Origin: an uncultured Lachnospiraceae bacterium
GTDB lineage: Bacteria > Bacillota_A > Clostridia > Lachnospirales > Lachnospiraceae
Assembly (NCBI GenBank): GCA_947177885.1
Contig: CAMWWF010000048.1
Coordinates: forward strand, 1 to 12,688
DNA: 12,688 nt
Reading direction: 5' to 3'
The position numbers and the translations under genes were made by a program. Position 1 is the first letter of the stretch; each line of letters opens with the position of its first letter. The notes under the pieces are model-generated. The model did not search any database. It saw nothing but the letters and a program-made list of their open reading frames with translations, and was not told the origin of the DNA. Positions 6,619 to 12,688 of the stretch are shown here, in pieces.

Positions 6619-7023
6619 ATGAATGTAAGGAATTGTAGGACTTGTGGGCGGATTTTCAATTATGTTTCAGGGCCTCATACCTGCCCCAGCTGCCGTGAGA
6701 AATTGGAAGCAAAATTCCAGGAAGTCAAAGAGTACATACGAGAGCATAAAGGCGCCGGGATCAATGAGGTTGCGGATGCCTGCGGTGTGGATATAGGACA
6801 GATTCATCAGTGGCTGCGGGAGGAGCGTCTCGAAGTGACAGAGGATTCTCCCATTCAGCTGGCTTGTGAGAACTGCGGTGCTTTCATCAGGAGCGGCAGA
6901 TTCTGCGATAAGTGCACGAACAATGTTGCGCAGGGATTCCAGAGCGTACTGAACGCCAACGCTCCCAAGCCTGTGGTTCAGAAGAAGCCGGATAAGGAAA
7001 ACCCCAAGATGAGATTTTTGTAA
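6619..7023 (+). CDS. yvyF: YvyF-type flagellar operon zinc-finger/HTH protein
   Basis: This 134-residue protein resembles the flagellar-operon protein family of B. subtilis YvyF (TIGR03826), whose exact role is poorly defined. It has two four-cysteine zinc-binding modules, C6/C9/C22/C25 and C83/C86/C96/C99. A helix-turn-helix-like segment lies between them (INEVADACGVDIGQIHQWLREERL, about 48-71), suggesting DNA or protein binding. The tail (about 110-134) is Lys/Pro-rich and probably disordered. Shine-Dalgarno AAGGAGG (6607-6613) selects ATG 6619 over an out-of-frame ATG at 6614. It lies 17 nt after comF. The comFC-yvyF order is as in B. subtilis, where flgM, flgN-like and flgK genes follow, but those genes are missing here. 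A regulatory role in flagellar expression is inferred from family and location only. Confidence 0.8.
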   Translation: MNVRNCRTCGRIFNYVSGPHTCPSCREKLEAKFQEVKEYIREHKGAGINEVADACGVDIGQIHQWLREERLEVTEDSPIQLACENCGAFIRSGRFCDKCTNNVAQGFQSVLNANAPKPVVQKKPDKENPKMRFL

Positions 7024-7044
7024 GAAGAGTCGCGGAGGATTTTC

Positions 7045-7431
7045 ATGTTAAATGAAGAGCGTATTATCCTGATGACGCAATTGGCGGCATATGAAGCGAA
7101 CGAGGGCAAAAGGAATGAAAAGATCGATCATTTTTTCCGCAGCGACTATATCGCTGTGCAGGTCTTAAAGTCGATCGTAAGTTCCTCCATTGCTTTTGCC
7201 CTGGTGTTTGCTCTGTATGTTTTTTATGATTTTGAAAATTTTATGCAGGATCTGTATAAAATGGATTTGATAGCTTTTGCCCGGGACGTGCTGATCCGGT
7301 ATGGCGTGACGGTAGTGGCATATGGTGTCATCACTTATATTGCCTGTACTTACCGCTACTCCAGGGTCAAGCGAAGCCTGAAGTGCTACTATCATAATTT
7401 AAAGAAGCTGAACTCCATGTATCGCGAATAG
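7045..7431 (+). CDS. Small two-helix membrane protein, unknown function
   Basis: I do not recognise this 128-residue protein. It has a charged N-terminal cytoplasmic-like stretch (1-38, rich in E, K and R). Two strongly hydrophobic segments follow, at about 40-63 (VLKSIVSSSIAFALVFALYV) and about 83-105 (IRYGVTVVAYGVITYIACTY), joined by an acidic loop. The basic tail (RYSRVKRSLKCYYHNLKKLN) would stay inside by the positive-inside rule. There is no signal peptide and no known catalytic motif. The gene has its own good ribosome site (GGAGG, 7034-7038), lies 21 nt after yvyF and 82 nt before the next membrane-protein gene, and is probably co-transcribed with both. Its position between yvyF and the cdaA cluster suggests, but does not prove, an envelope role. 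Confidence 0.75.
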   Translation: MLNEERIILMTQLAAYEANEGKRNEKIDHFFRSDYIAVQVLKSIVSSSIAFALVFALYVFYDFENFMQDLYKMDLIAFARDVLIRYGVTVVAYGVITYIACTYRYSRVKRSLKCYYHNLKKLNSMYRE

Positions 7432-7443
7432 GTTCCGGTCCGA

Positions 7444-7464
7444 GCCCGTTCATATGAAGCGGGC
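7444..7464 (+). other. Hairpin in the spacer between the two unknown membrane genes
   Basis: GCCCG (7444-7448) pairs with CGGGC (7460-7464), enclosing the palindrome TTCATATGAA (7449-7458) with one bulged G. It forms a stem of about eight pairs 12 nt after the stop codon. No T-tract follows, so it is not a typical terminator. It could attenuate or partly uncouple the two genes. Confidence 0.4.
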
Positions 7465-7513
7465 GAGCGGGAGCTGGTGCGGGAAGAAGTAGGGAGATCA
7501 GCTGGAGGACAGA

Positions 7514-8635
7514 ATGACTGGTTTACTTGAATTCAGAGAAAAAATAAAGCAGATCTATATTAAGACGGAATTTCTTTTGATACCGCTTATGAAGTTCCTG
7601 CTGGCTTTTGCTACACTGCTGACTTTAAACAAGAACTTGGGCTATATGACAAGGCTTGATAATATTGCGATCGTATTGATCGTGGCATTGATGTGTTCTT
7701 TCCTGCCTAACAGTTGCATTGTACTGTTTGCGGCACTGTTCAGTCTGCTTCATATATATGCATTATCGATGGAAGCGGCGCTCGTAGGACTTTGCATGTA
7801 TCTTGTGATGTTCCTGCTCTTTTTCCGTTTCAGCCCGAAAGATTCGGTGGTGGTGGTTTTGACGCCGTTGCTGTGCGTGATGAAGATTCCTTTTGTGATC
7901 CCGTTGGCAGTGGGCCTGATCTGCGGACCGGCTTCCATTATATCAGTAGGATGCGGTATCTGTGTCTATTATCTTCTGGATACGGTGACCGGCAGCGCAC
8001 CCACCATCAATGCCATGGGGGAGGACGAGACAACGGCGAAACTGAGAGTGGTCATTGACGCCATTCTGGGCAATAAGGCCATGATGGTGATGATCGCGGC
8101 TTTTGCGATCACCGTGCTGGTGGTGTATCTGATCCGCAGAATGTCCGTAGACCATTCGTGGACGATCGCCATGGTGGCGGGAGTGATGACGGACATTGTG
8201 ATCCTTTTGATCGGTGATCTGCTGTATGATACCAATATGTCTGTTGTCAGCGTACTGTTGGGATCTGTTCTTGCATTGGCAGTGGGGAAGCTGATAGAGT
8301 TTTTCCGGTTCTGTGTGGACTACAGCCGTACCGAAAAGGTACAGTTCGAGGACGATGAATACTATTATTATGTGAAAGCGGTTCCTAAAATGACGGTATC
8401 CATGTCCACTAAGACAGTGAAAAAGATCAATTCCCAGACAAGGATGTCTCAGCAGGCCAGGAATGCCTCCGACAGGAACGTAGTCATGGAACGGACAGGT
8501 GCAAGGACTTCCGGCTCATCGAGAGCATCCGGGAATCGCGGCAACTACCGCGGCGGCAGGAGCGTCACCGTCAACAGCCGGGGAATGAGAGAGGATCAGG
8601 GCGTTGATCCGGATGATTTCGAAGAACTGTTTTAA
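7514..8635 (+). CDS. Polytopic membrane protein with Tyr-rich motif and basic tail, unknown function
   Basis: I do not recognise a named family for this 373-residue protein. Residues from about 20 to 265 form roughly eight or nine hydrophobic segments (for example about 46-66, 86-104, 112-153, 190-208, 215-236 and 240-262), so it is an integral membrane protein without a cleaved signal. Just after the last segment comes EDDEYYYYVKAVPK (279-292), with four tyrosines in a row. The next 60 or so residues are polar and rich in Ser, Arg, Gly and Asn (GNRGNYRGGRS), probably disordered. The protein ends with an acidic tip (DPDDFEELF). The start at 7514 has GGAGG at 7504-7508. Its stop is 3 nt before the annotated cdaA start, so transcription with cdaA-cdaR-glmM is nearly certain. 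No transporter or enzyme signature is visible. A role with the c-di-AMP/cell-wall module is inference. Confidence 0.8.
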   Translation: MTGLLEFREKIKQIYIKTEFLLIPLMKFLLAFATLLTLNKNLGYMTRLDNIAIVLIVALMCSFLPNSCIVLFAALFSLLHIYALSMEAALVGLCMYLVMFLLFFRFSPKDSVVVVLTPLLCVMKIPFVIPLAVGLICGPASIISVGCGICVYYLLDTVTGSAPTINAMGEDETTAKLRVVIDAILGNKAMMVMIAAFAITVLVVYLIRRMSVDHSWTIAMVAGVMTDIVILLIGDLLYDTNMSVVSVLLGSVLALAVGKLIEFFRFCVDYSRTEKVQFEDDEYYYYVKAVPKMTVSMSTKTVKKINSQTRMSQQARNASDRNVVMERTGARTSGSSRASGNRGNYRGGRSVTVNSRGMREDQGVDPDDFEELF

Positions 8636-8638
8636 GGA

Positions 8639-9547
8639 ATGGAAGATGAAGGGACTCATTTAAACAGCATGGAATGGTTAGAGAGACTTATAAGCTATTT
8701 TAAGGGCGTTGGGATCTACGGTACGACAATGAGTTTGGGCGATATCCTCGAGATACTGATCGTTGCGTTCTTGTTGTACTATGTTTTAGTATGGATGAAA
8801 AATACCAGGGCATGGCTGTTACTGAGAGGCCTTATCATGATATGTGTCTTTTTGGTAGTGGCATATTTGCTGGATATGAGTACTATTATGTGGATGGCAC
8901 GTAATATTCTCGGATTTGCGGTGACGGCTATCATTGTGGTCATGCAGCCTGAGCTGCGTCATGCGTTGGAGGAATTGGGGAAAAAGGCGTTTATTCCTAC
9001 TCCCGGTTCCAGGGATCAGGGTGATTTCTCCGAGAAGACCATAAATGAAATTACAAAGGCATGTGTGGAAATGGGCAAGGTGAAAACCGGTGCCCTTATC
9101 GTTATTGAGCAAAAGGAAACGTTAAAGGATTATGAACGTACAGGTATCGAGGTTGACGGCCTGGTCACCAGCCAGCTGCTGATCAATATTTTTGAACACA
9201 ATACGCCGCTTCATGACGGCGCCGCGATCATACGCGGAAACCGTGTGACCTCCGCTACCTGTTATCTGCCGTTGTCTGACAACCTGAGTCTGAGCAAGGA
9301 GCTGGGAACCCGGCATCGGGCCGGTGTAGGCATTTCGGAAGTGACAGATTCCCTGACGGTCATTGTCTCTGAGGAGACCGGCAAGATCAGTGTTGCCTGT
9401 GAGGGTAAGCTGGAACGCAATCTGGATGGAATGGCCCTGAAAAACAGATTGAAGCAGCTTCTGAGCGACAGTGACGGTGAAAATAAAAACAAGCGGAAGT
9501 GGATGGGAAGGAGCAAGCGCAAGAATGAGAAAAAAGATATTGCATAA
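8639..9547 (+). CDS. cdaA: Diadenylate cyclase CdaA (DisA_N domain, membrane-bound)
   Basis: This 302-residue enzyme makes c-di-AMP from two ATP, the second messenger controlling potassium and osmolyte uptake and wall homeostasis in Firmicutes. Three hydrophobic helices (about 33-53, 59-80 and 83-101) are followed by the diadenylate-cyclase domain. Both active-site motifs are intact: DGA at 193-195 (in PLHDGAAIIRGN) and RHR at 225-227 (in LGTRHRAGVG). VMQPELRHALEELGK is typical of CdaA. The C-terminus is very basic (KNKRKWMGRSKRKNEKK). The start is uncertain: AAGGA directly abuts ATG 8639 with no spacer, while an in-frame ATG at 8669 (residue 11) has AAGGGA 14 nt upstream and would give 292 residues. 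It overlaps cdaR by 23 nt; glmM follows, the classic cdaA-cdaR-glmM order. Confidence 0.95.
   Translation: MEDEGTHLNSMEWLERLISYFKGVGIYGTTMSLGDILEILIVAFLLYYVLVWMKNTRAWLLLRGLIMICVFLVVAYLLDMSTIMWMARNILGFAVTAIIVVMQPELRHALEELGKKAFIPTPGSRDQGDFSEKTINEITKACVEMGKVKTGALIVIEQKETLKDYERTGIEVDGLVTSQLLINIFEHNTPLHDGAAIIRGNRVTSATCYLPLSDNLSLSKELGTRHRAGVGISEVTDSLTVIVSEETGKISVACEGKLERNLDGMALKNRLKQLLSDSDGENKNKRKWMGRSKRKNEKKDIA
9508..9513 (+). promoter_or_regulatory. Ribosome binding site deciding the cdaR start
   Basis: AAGGAG lies 11 nt before ATG 9525, inside the 3' end of cdaA. It supports 9525 rather than the longer in-frame ATG at 9471, which lacks a comparable site and would add 18 residues that fit no membrane-anchor start. 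Confidence 0.7.
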
Positions 9548-10805
9548 CTGGGGCCTGAAGCTTGCTTCCCTGTTGCTGGCTGCAATTTTGTGGTTTTTGG
9601 TAGTGCAGCTGGATGATCCTAAGAAACCTCAGACTTTTTACAATATTCCGGTTACGCTGGTAAATACGGAGCTGTTGGAGCAGGAAAATAAGTTTTATGA
9701 GGTCATTGAGAATTCGGATTCGGTCCGGGTGACGGTGACAGCGCCAACCAGTATTTTAAGCCAGCTCCGGGCCACTGATATTGTGGCGGAGGCGGATGTG
9801 AGCCGTCTGACAGACATTAATACTATTCCTATCACATATTCTGTTTTAAATGTAGGAATAGACTCCAGTTCCGTTAAGGGCGATCACGATATGGTGCGCC
9901 TGAATATTGAGCAGAAAGTAAATCGTTGGGTGAAGGTACAATATACCACTGTAGGCGAAGTGGCGGAAGGGTATGTCGTCGCCAACGCTTTGGCGGACCA
10001 GACGATGATCAGGGTAAGCGGACCTAAGTCGGAGGTGGATCGTATCGACCATGCGGGCGTGGAGATAGATGTGACCGGAGCTGCCAGCAGCCTGTCTGCA
10101 AATGTGGAAGTGCTGTTCTACGATTCGGAAGAGGCGGTTATGGATGTCTCCAATCTTGTAATGGATGTGAACTATGTTCATATGTCGGTTGAGGTGCTGG
10201 CTGCCAAATCTGTGCCTGTGGAGGTAAATGTTTCCGGAACACCGGCCAGTGGATTTCTTGCTACCGGTGAGATACAGTGCGATCCTGCCATGGTGAAGAT
10301 TGCAGGAAGCGCATCTGCCCTGAACAATATCAACAGGATCGTCATTCCCGGGGAGTCCGTAAATCTGGACGGGGCAGAGGGTGATGTGATCAATGTGATC
10401 AATATCCGTGAACTGCTGCCCGACGGCATCAGGCTTGTCGACAGCAGCGATTTCAACGGGCGTGTGACGGTTACTGCGTTTGTGGAGCCTGAGGCGGAGC
10501 GTACTTTGCAGATCCCGGCGGGAAATGTGGCTGTCATTAATATACCGGATTCCCTGACGGCAGAGCGTTCCCAGGCGGAAGAATACTATGAGGTAAATAT
10601 ATCAGGACTTGACGAAGCGGTGTCTCCCGCAGATCAGAATACAATAATGGGGACAATAGATGTGCAGGCTTGGATGGAAGAAGAGGGGATCAGTGAGCTG
10701 ACTCCCGGAACGTATCAGATTCCCATTCATTTCGGAATATCGGAAGAGATTAAAATAGACGGCGAGATAACTGCCAGAGTTATCTTTGCCAGAGCAGAGG
10801 AGTAA
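9525..10805 (+). CDS. cdaR: CdaA regulatory protein CdaR (YbbR-domain protein)
   Basis: This protein of 426 residues (from ATG 9525) is a CdaR/YbbR protein, which binds CdaA at the membrane and modulates c-di-AMP synthesis. A short basic start (MRKKILHNWGLK) leads into one transmembrane helix (about 10-29, ASLLLAAILWFLVV), anchoring a large extracytoplasmic part. After the LDDPKKPQ junction about four YbbR-type beta repeats follow, roughly 35-125, 126-212, 213-310 and 311-420. The pattern is visible in the V-x-V-S-G-x-x-S-x-(V/L)-x-x-I-type segments VSGPKSEVDRI and IAGSASALNNI. A typical signal-anchor start and AAGGAG (9508-9513) favour 9525. It overlaps cdaA by 23 nt and ends 4 nt before glmM, implying coupled expression of all three. 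Confidence 0.92.
   Translation: MRKKILHNWGLKLASLLLAAILWFLVVQLDDPKKPQTFYNIPVTLVNTELLEQENKFYEVIENSDSVRVTVTAPTSILSQLRATDIVAEADVSRLTDINTIPITYSVLNVGIDSSSVKGDHDMVRLNIEQKVNRWVKVQYTTVGEVAEGYVVANALADQTMIRVSGPKSEVDRIDHAGVEIDVTGAASSLSANVEVLFYDSEEAVMDVSNLVMDVNYVHMSVEVLAAKSVPVEVNVSGTPASGFLATGEIQCDPAMVKIAGSASALNNINRIVIPGESVNLDGAEGDVINVINIRELLPDGIRLVDSSDFNGRVTVTAFVEPEAERTLQIPAGNVAVINIPDSLTAERSQAEEYYEVNISGLDEAVSPADQNTIMGTIDVQAWMEEEGISELTPGTYQIPIHFGISEEIKIDGEITARVIFARAEE
10796..10802 (+). promoter_or_regulatory. Ribosome binding site deciding the glmM start
   Basis: AGAGGAG sits 7 nt before ATG 10810 and overlaps the end of cdaR. It selects MARLFGTDGVRG as the N-terminus, the standard GlmM start. The longer in-frame ATG at 10786 would add eight non-conserved residues and has no good site. 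Confidence 0.8.
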
Positions 10806-10809
10806 GAAT

Positions 10810-12159
10810 ATGGCTAGATTGTTTGGAACAGACGGTGTAAGGGGAATCGCAAATGAGGAGCTGACGCCCTTGTTGGCAATGCAGCTGGGGCAGGCAGGCG
10901 CTTATGTGCTTACGAAGGAAAAGGAACATAAGCCGACTATCATGGTGGGGTGTGATACCCGTATTTCCGGTGATATGCTCGCCAATGCGTTAATGGCAGG
11001 TGCCTGCTCGGTGGGGGCTAACTGCATTTATGTAGGGGTGATACCCACTCCGGCGGTGGCGTATCTGACGCAAAAGTACAGAGTGGATGCGGGAGTTGTC
11101 ATTTCCGCTTCTCATAATCCGGTGGAATTTAACGGTATTAAATTCTTCGATGAGAATGGCTATAAGCTGCCGGATCAGCTGGAGGACGAAATAGAGACTC
11201 TGATCCGGGAGAATATGCAGGATATCAAATTTCCGATCGGACCGGGTGTGGGAAAGATAAAATACCGCACAGATGCCAGGGAGGAGTACATCAATAACTC
11301 CATTCATGCTGTTCCGGTCAATCTGGAGGGAATGAAGATCGTAGTGGACTGTGCCGAGGGCGCGGCTTATTATACTTCCGTGGAAGCGCTGAAGGAAATG
11401 GGGGCCAATGTGGTTGCCATACATAATAACCCGGATGGCACAAACATCAACGCCAACTGCGGTTCCACCCATATGGAAGAGCTGCAGGCCAGAGTAGTGT
11501 ATGAGAAAGCAAGAGTGGGGCTTGCCTTTGACGGTGACGCAGACAGAATGCTTGCGGTGGATGAGAACGGGAAAATAGTGGACGGAGATCAGATCATGGC
11601 TATCGTCGGGAATCATATGAAGTCCCAGGGTAAGCTGAAGAAGGATACCATTGTGGCCACTGTTATGAGCAACCTCGGATTTTTCCTGATGGGAAAGGAA
11701 AACGGGCTCACCATAGAGCAGACCAGAGTGGGTGATCGTTATGTGCTGGAACGCATGAAGGAGATAGGAGCCAGCCTTGGCGGCGAGCAATCAGGGCATA
11801 TTATTTTCCTGGATGAGAATACCACAGGAGACGGATTGCTCAGTGCACTGCATCTGCTTCAGGTCATAGTGGAGACGGGAAAGAATCTTTCCGAGCTGGC
11901 ACAGATCATGGATGTACTGCCACAGGCGTTGGTAAATGCCAAAGTGGCAAATCACAAAAAAGAAAAATATATGGAATATCCTGAGGTTGCGGATGCCATC
12001 AGGAAACTGGAAGCAAAATTTGCCGGGGAGGGCAGGGTGCTGATCCGTCCTTCCGGTACAGAACCGCTGGTGCGTGTCATGATCGAAGGCAAGGATCAGC
12101 AGGTGATTCAGGAAGAGGCACAGAAGCTTGCCAATCTGATCCAGGATGTAATGTTTTAA
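10810..12159 (+). CDS. glmM: Phosphoglucosamine mutase GlmM
   Basis: This 449-residue cytoplasmic enzyme converts glucosamine-6-phosphate to glucosamine-1-phosphate on the route to UDP-N-acetylglucosamine for peptidoglycan. It starts with the family N-terminus MARLFGTDGVRGIAN. The phosphoserine loop is ISASHNP, with the catalytic Ser at residue 101. The Mg-binding loop is DGDADR (241-246), the sugar-specificity loop includes GGEQSGH, and the phosphate-binding loop is RPSGTEP (413-419). Length equals that of B. subtilis GlmM (448). The gene lies 4 nt after cdaR. In B. subtilis glmM protein also binds CdaA and lowers its activity, so the operon couples wall-sugar flux to c-di-AMP. glmS does not follow, unlike in Bacillus. 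The last base of the stop codon is the first base of a long palindrome. Confidence 0.97.
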   Translation: MARLFGTDGVRGIANEELTPLLAMQLGQAGAYVLTKEKEHKPTIMVGCDTRISGDMLANALMAGACSVGANCIYVGVIPTPAVAYLTQKYRVDAGVVISASHNPVEFNGIKFFDENGYKLPDQLEDEIETLIRENMQDIKFPIGPGVGKIKYRTDAREEYINNSIHAVPVNLEGMKIVVDCAEGAAYYTSVEALKEMGANVVAIHNNPDGTNINANCGSTHMEELQARVVYEKARVGLAFDGDADRMLAVDENGKIVDGDQIMAIVGNHMKSQGKLKKDTIVATVMSNLGFFLMGKENGLTIEQTRVGDRYVLERMKEIGASLGGEQSGHIIFLDENTTGDGLLSALHLLQVIVETGKNLSELAQIMDVLPQALVNAKVANHKKEKYMEYPEVADAIRKLEAKFAGEGRVLIRPSGTEPLVRVMIEGKDQQVIQEEAQKLANLIQDVMF

Positions 12160-12223
12160 GGAACTGTTCAGAAATTTCTTGTGACAGAGGCCCATTGTCA
12201 TGAGTAATTTATTAACAGTTTCT
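12159..12223. repeat. 65-nt near-perfect palindrome, MITE-like, at the glmM stop
   Basis: Bases 12159-12186 can pair with 12196-12223 without any bulge. By my reading 25 of 28 positions pair (counting G-U), with mismatches only at 12169, 12171 and 12177, around a 9-nt loop (GAGGCCCAT). The ends are GGAACTGTT (12160-12168) and AACAGTTTC (12214-12222), 8 of 9 complementary as DNA. The 63 bp 12160-12222 is flanked by TAA at 12157-12159 (the glmM stop) and TAA at 12223-12225, which could be a target-site duplication. No T-tract follows, so it is not a standard terminator, though such a stem could still stop or stabilise transcripts. Mobile origin is inference. Confidence 0.7.
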
Positions 12224-12239
12224 AAGTATCAAATATCAC

Positions 12240-12268
12240 TTGAGATTGACAGGCAATCATGCTATAGT
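12240..12268 (+). promoter_or_regulatory. Extended -10 sigma-A promoter of ptsH
   Basis: TTGAGA (12240-12245) and TATAGT (12263-12268) are separated by exactly 17 bp. TGC (12260-12262) directly before the -10 makes it an extended -10 element. The start would lie near 12275, about 25-30 nt before the ATG at 12304, leaving room for the GGAGG ribosome site (12292-12296). No operator or cre-like palindrome stands out around it. Confidence 0.75.
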
Positions 12269-12303
12269 TAAACAAAGCAGTAAGAGAAATTGGAGGGAAG
12301 GTT

Positions 12304-12567
12304 ATGGTAAGTCAGAAAGTAGTGATCAAAAATCCTACCGGCTTGCATCTGAGACCAGCGGGTATCCTTTGCAAAGAGGCGATGCAGTTCAAGTCATTGA
12401 TCACCTTTTCATTTAAGGATAGTACGGCAAATGCAAAAAGCGTATTGAGTGTGTTGGGAGCATGTGTCAAGTGTGGGGATGAGATTGAATTCGTCTGTGA
12501 GGGTGAGGACGAAGAAGCGGCGCTTAAGACACTTGTTCAGGCTGTTGAGAGTGGATTGGGAGAGTAG
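12304..12567 (+). CDS. ptsH: HPr phosphocarrier protein of the PTS
   Basis: This 87-residue protein carries phosphate from enzyme I to the sugar-specific EIIA proteins of the phosphotransferase system. The active-site loop NPTGLHLRPA places His15 and Arg17 correctly. Ser46 (in NAKSVLSVLG) is at the position modified by HPr kinase in Firmicutes for carbon catabolite control. His15 argues against a Crh paralogue. Unusual is a C-V-K-C pair at 54-57, replacing the usual small residues after the regulatory helix, with a further Cys at 23. Start: GGAGG at 12292-12296, 7 nt before ATG 12304. It has its own promoter, separate from glmM. ptsI often follows but is not visible here; repeats occupy the next 120 nt. 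Confidence 0.95.
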   Translation: MVSQKVVIKNPTGLHLRPAGILCKEAMQFKSLITFSFKDSTANAKSVLSVLGACVKCGDEIEFVCEGEDEEAALKTLVQAVESGLGE

Positions 12568-12589
12568 AGTGGAGAGGAATTTCTAACCG

Positions 12590-12688
12590 CTCACAGCAAA
12601 GGTTGTTTCGCGGAGAAATGCCGAAAACCGGCATTTCTCATAAGTCGGTCTGCTGACTTTGGGGTTGTGAGATTTCGCGGAGCAGAAT
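12590..12688. repeat. Structured intergenic repeat region after ptsH, running off the window
   Basis: A perfect 11-bp stem, GAGAAATGCCG (12613-12623) with CGGCATTTCTC (12629-12639), closes a 5-nt AAAAC loop. A second weak stem is AAGTC/GACTT (about 12642-12659). CTCACA (12590-12595) and TGTGAG (12666-12671) are complementary and enclose both. TTTCGCGGAG occurs twice (12606-12615 and 12673-12682), and GGTTGT precedes it in both copies (12601-12606 and 12663-12668), suggesting a repeated unit cut by the window edge. No T-tract follows the main stem, so it is not a classic terminator, though it may still end the ptsH message. Confidence 0.55.

Noticed and set aside
9471..9524. Longer CdaR start at ATG 9471
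   Set aside because: No good ribosome site, and the added 18 residues precede a typical basic-plus-hydrophobic signal-anchor start at 9525 that has AAGGAG upstream.
10786..10809. Longer GlmM start at ATG 10786
   Set aside because: The conserved N-terminus begins at 10810 with AGAGGAG 7 nt upstream; the extra residues are translated from the cdaR end in another frame.
10990..11790. Open frame of 266 codons on the - strand across glmM
   Set aside because: Antisense shadow of a fully conserved GlmM; His/Ile-rich, no domain.
12246..12274. TTGACA at 12246-12251 as the -35 of ptsH
   Set aside because: The good -10 (TATAGT, 12263) is then only 11 bp away, and at 17 bp only TAAACA is found. TTGAGA at 12240 gives exact 17-bp spacing with an extended -10.
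12613..12639. Perfect hairpin after ptsH as a standard intrinsic terminator
   Set aside because: The stem is followed by ATAAGTC, not a T-tract, so only a structured repeat is claimed.
1..12688. CRISPR array, tRNA, rRNA or transposase gene
   Set aside because: No regularly spaced identical repeats, no cloverleaf or rRNA segment, and no transposase-like reading frame were seen in the window.

Overview
The window reads as the chromosome of a motile, low-to-mid GC Gram-positive bacterium, most likely a clostridium of the Lachnospiraceae type (inferred). The reasons are strong Shine-Dalgarno sites before nearly every gene, an MreB/Mbl-flgF-flgG block like mbl-flhO-flhP of Bacillus subtilis, a comF-yvyF pair, a cdaA-cdaR-glmM block, and an HPr carrying both His15 and Ser46. 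All thirteen genes lie on the + strand.

Layout. Bases 1-49 look like the 3' end of a group II intron (tail of domain V, then domain VI) running off the left edge. An AT-rich stretch and a housekeeping-type promoter (115-143) follow. The first operon is mreB/mbl (228-1220), flgF (1308-2090), flgG (2263-3078) and a single-domain flgJ-like rod protein gene (3094-3483), closed by a clear intrinsic terminator (3541-3573). It joins a cell-shape filament to the proximal and distal rod of the flagellum.

A second run of eight closely packed genes (3630-12159) follows: recD2 helicase, comF (overlapping recD2 by 4 bp), a yvyF-type flagellar-operon protein, two membrane proteins of unknown function (128 and 373 residues), cdaA (c-di-AMP synthase), cdaR/ybbR (its membrane-anchored regulator) and glmM (phosphoglucosamine mutase, first dedicated step towards UDP-GlcNAc). 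The last three form the well-known module linking c-di-AMP to cell-wall precursor supply. The 373-residue membrane protein ends 3 nt before cdaA and is the best candidate here for an undescribed partner of that module.

Between glmM and the next gene lies a 65-nt almost perfect palindrome (12159-12223). It begins on the last base of the glmM stop codon and is flanked by TAA direct repeats, as a small MITE-like insertion would be. HPr (12304-12567) has its own extended -10 promoter. The last 120 bases hold a perfect 11-bp hairpin and a partly repeated palindromic unit that runs off the right edge. No tRNA, rRNA, CRISPR array or transposase gene was seen, and no gene-free stretch exceeds 300 bases.
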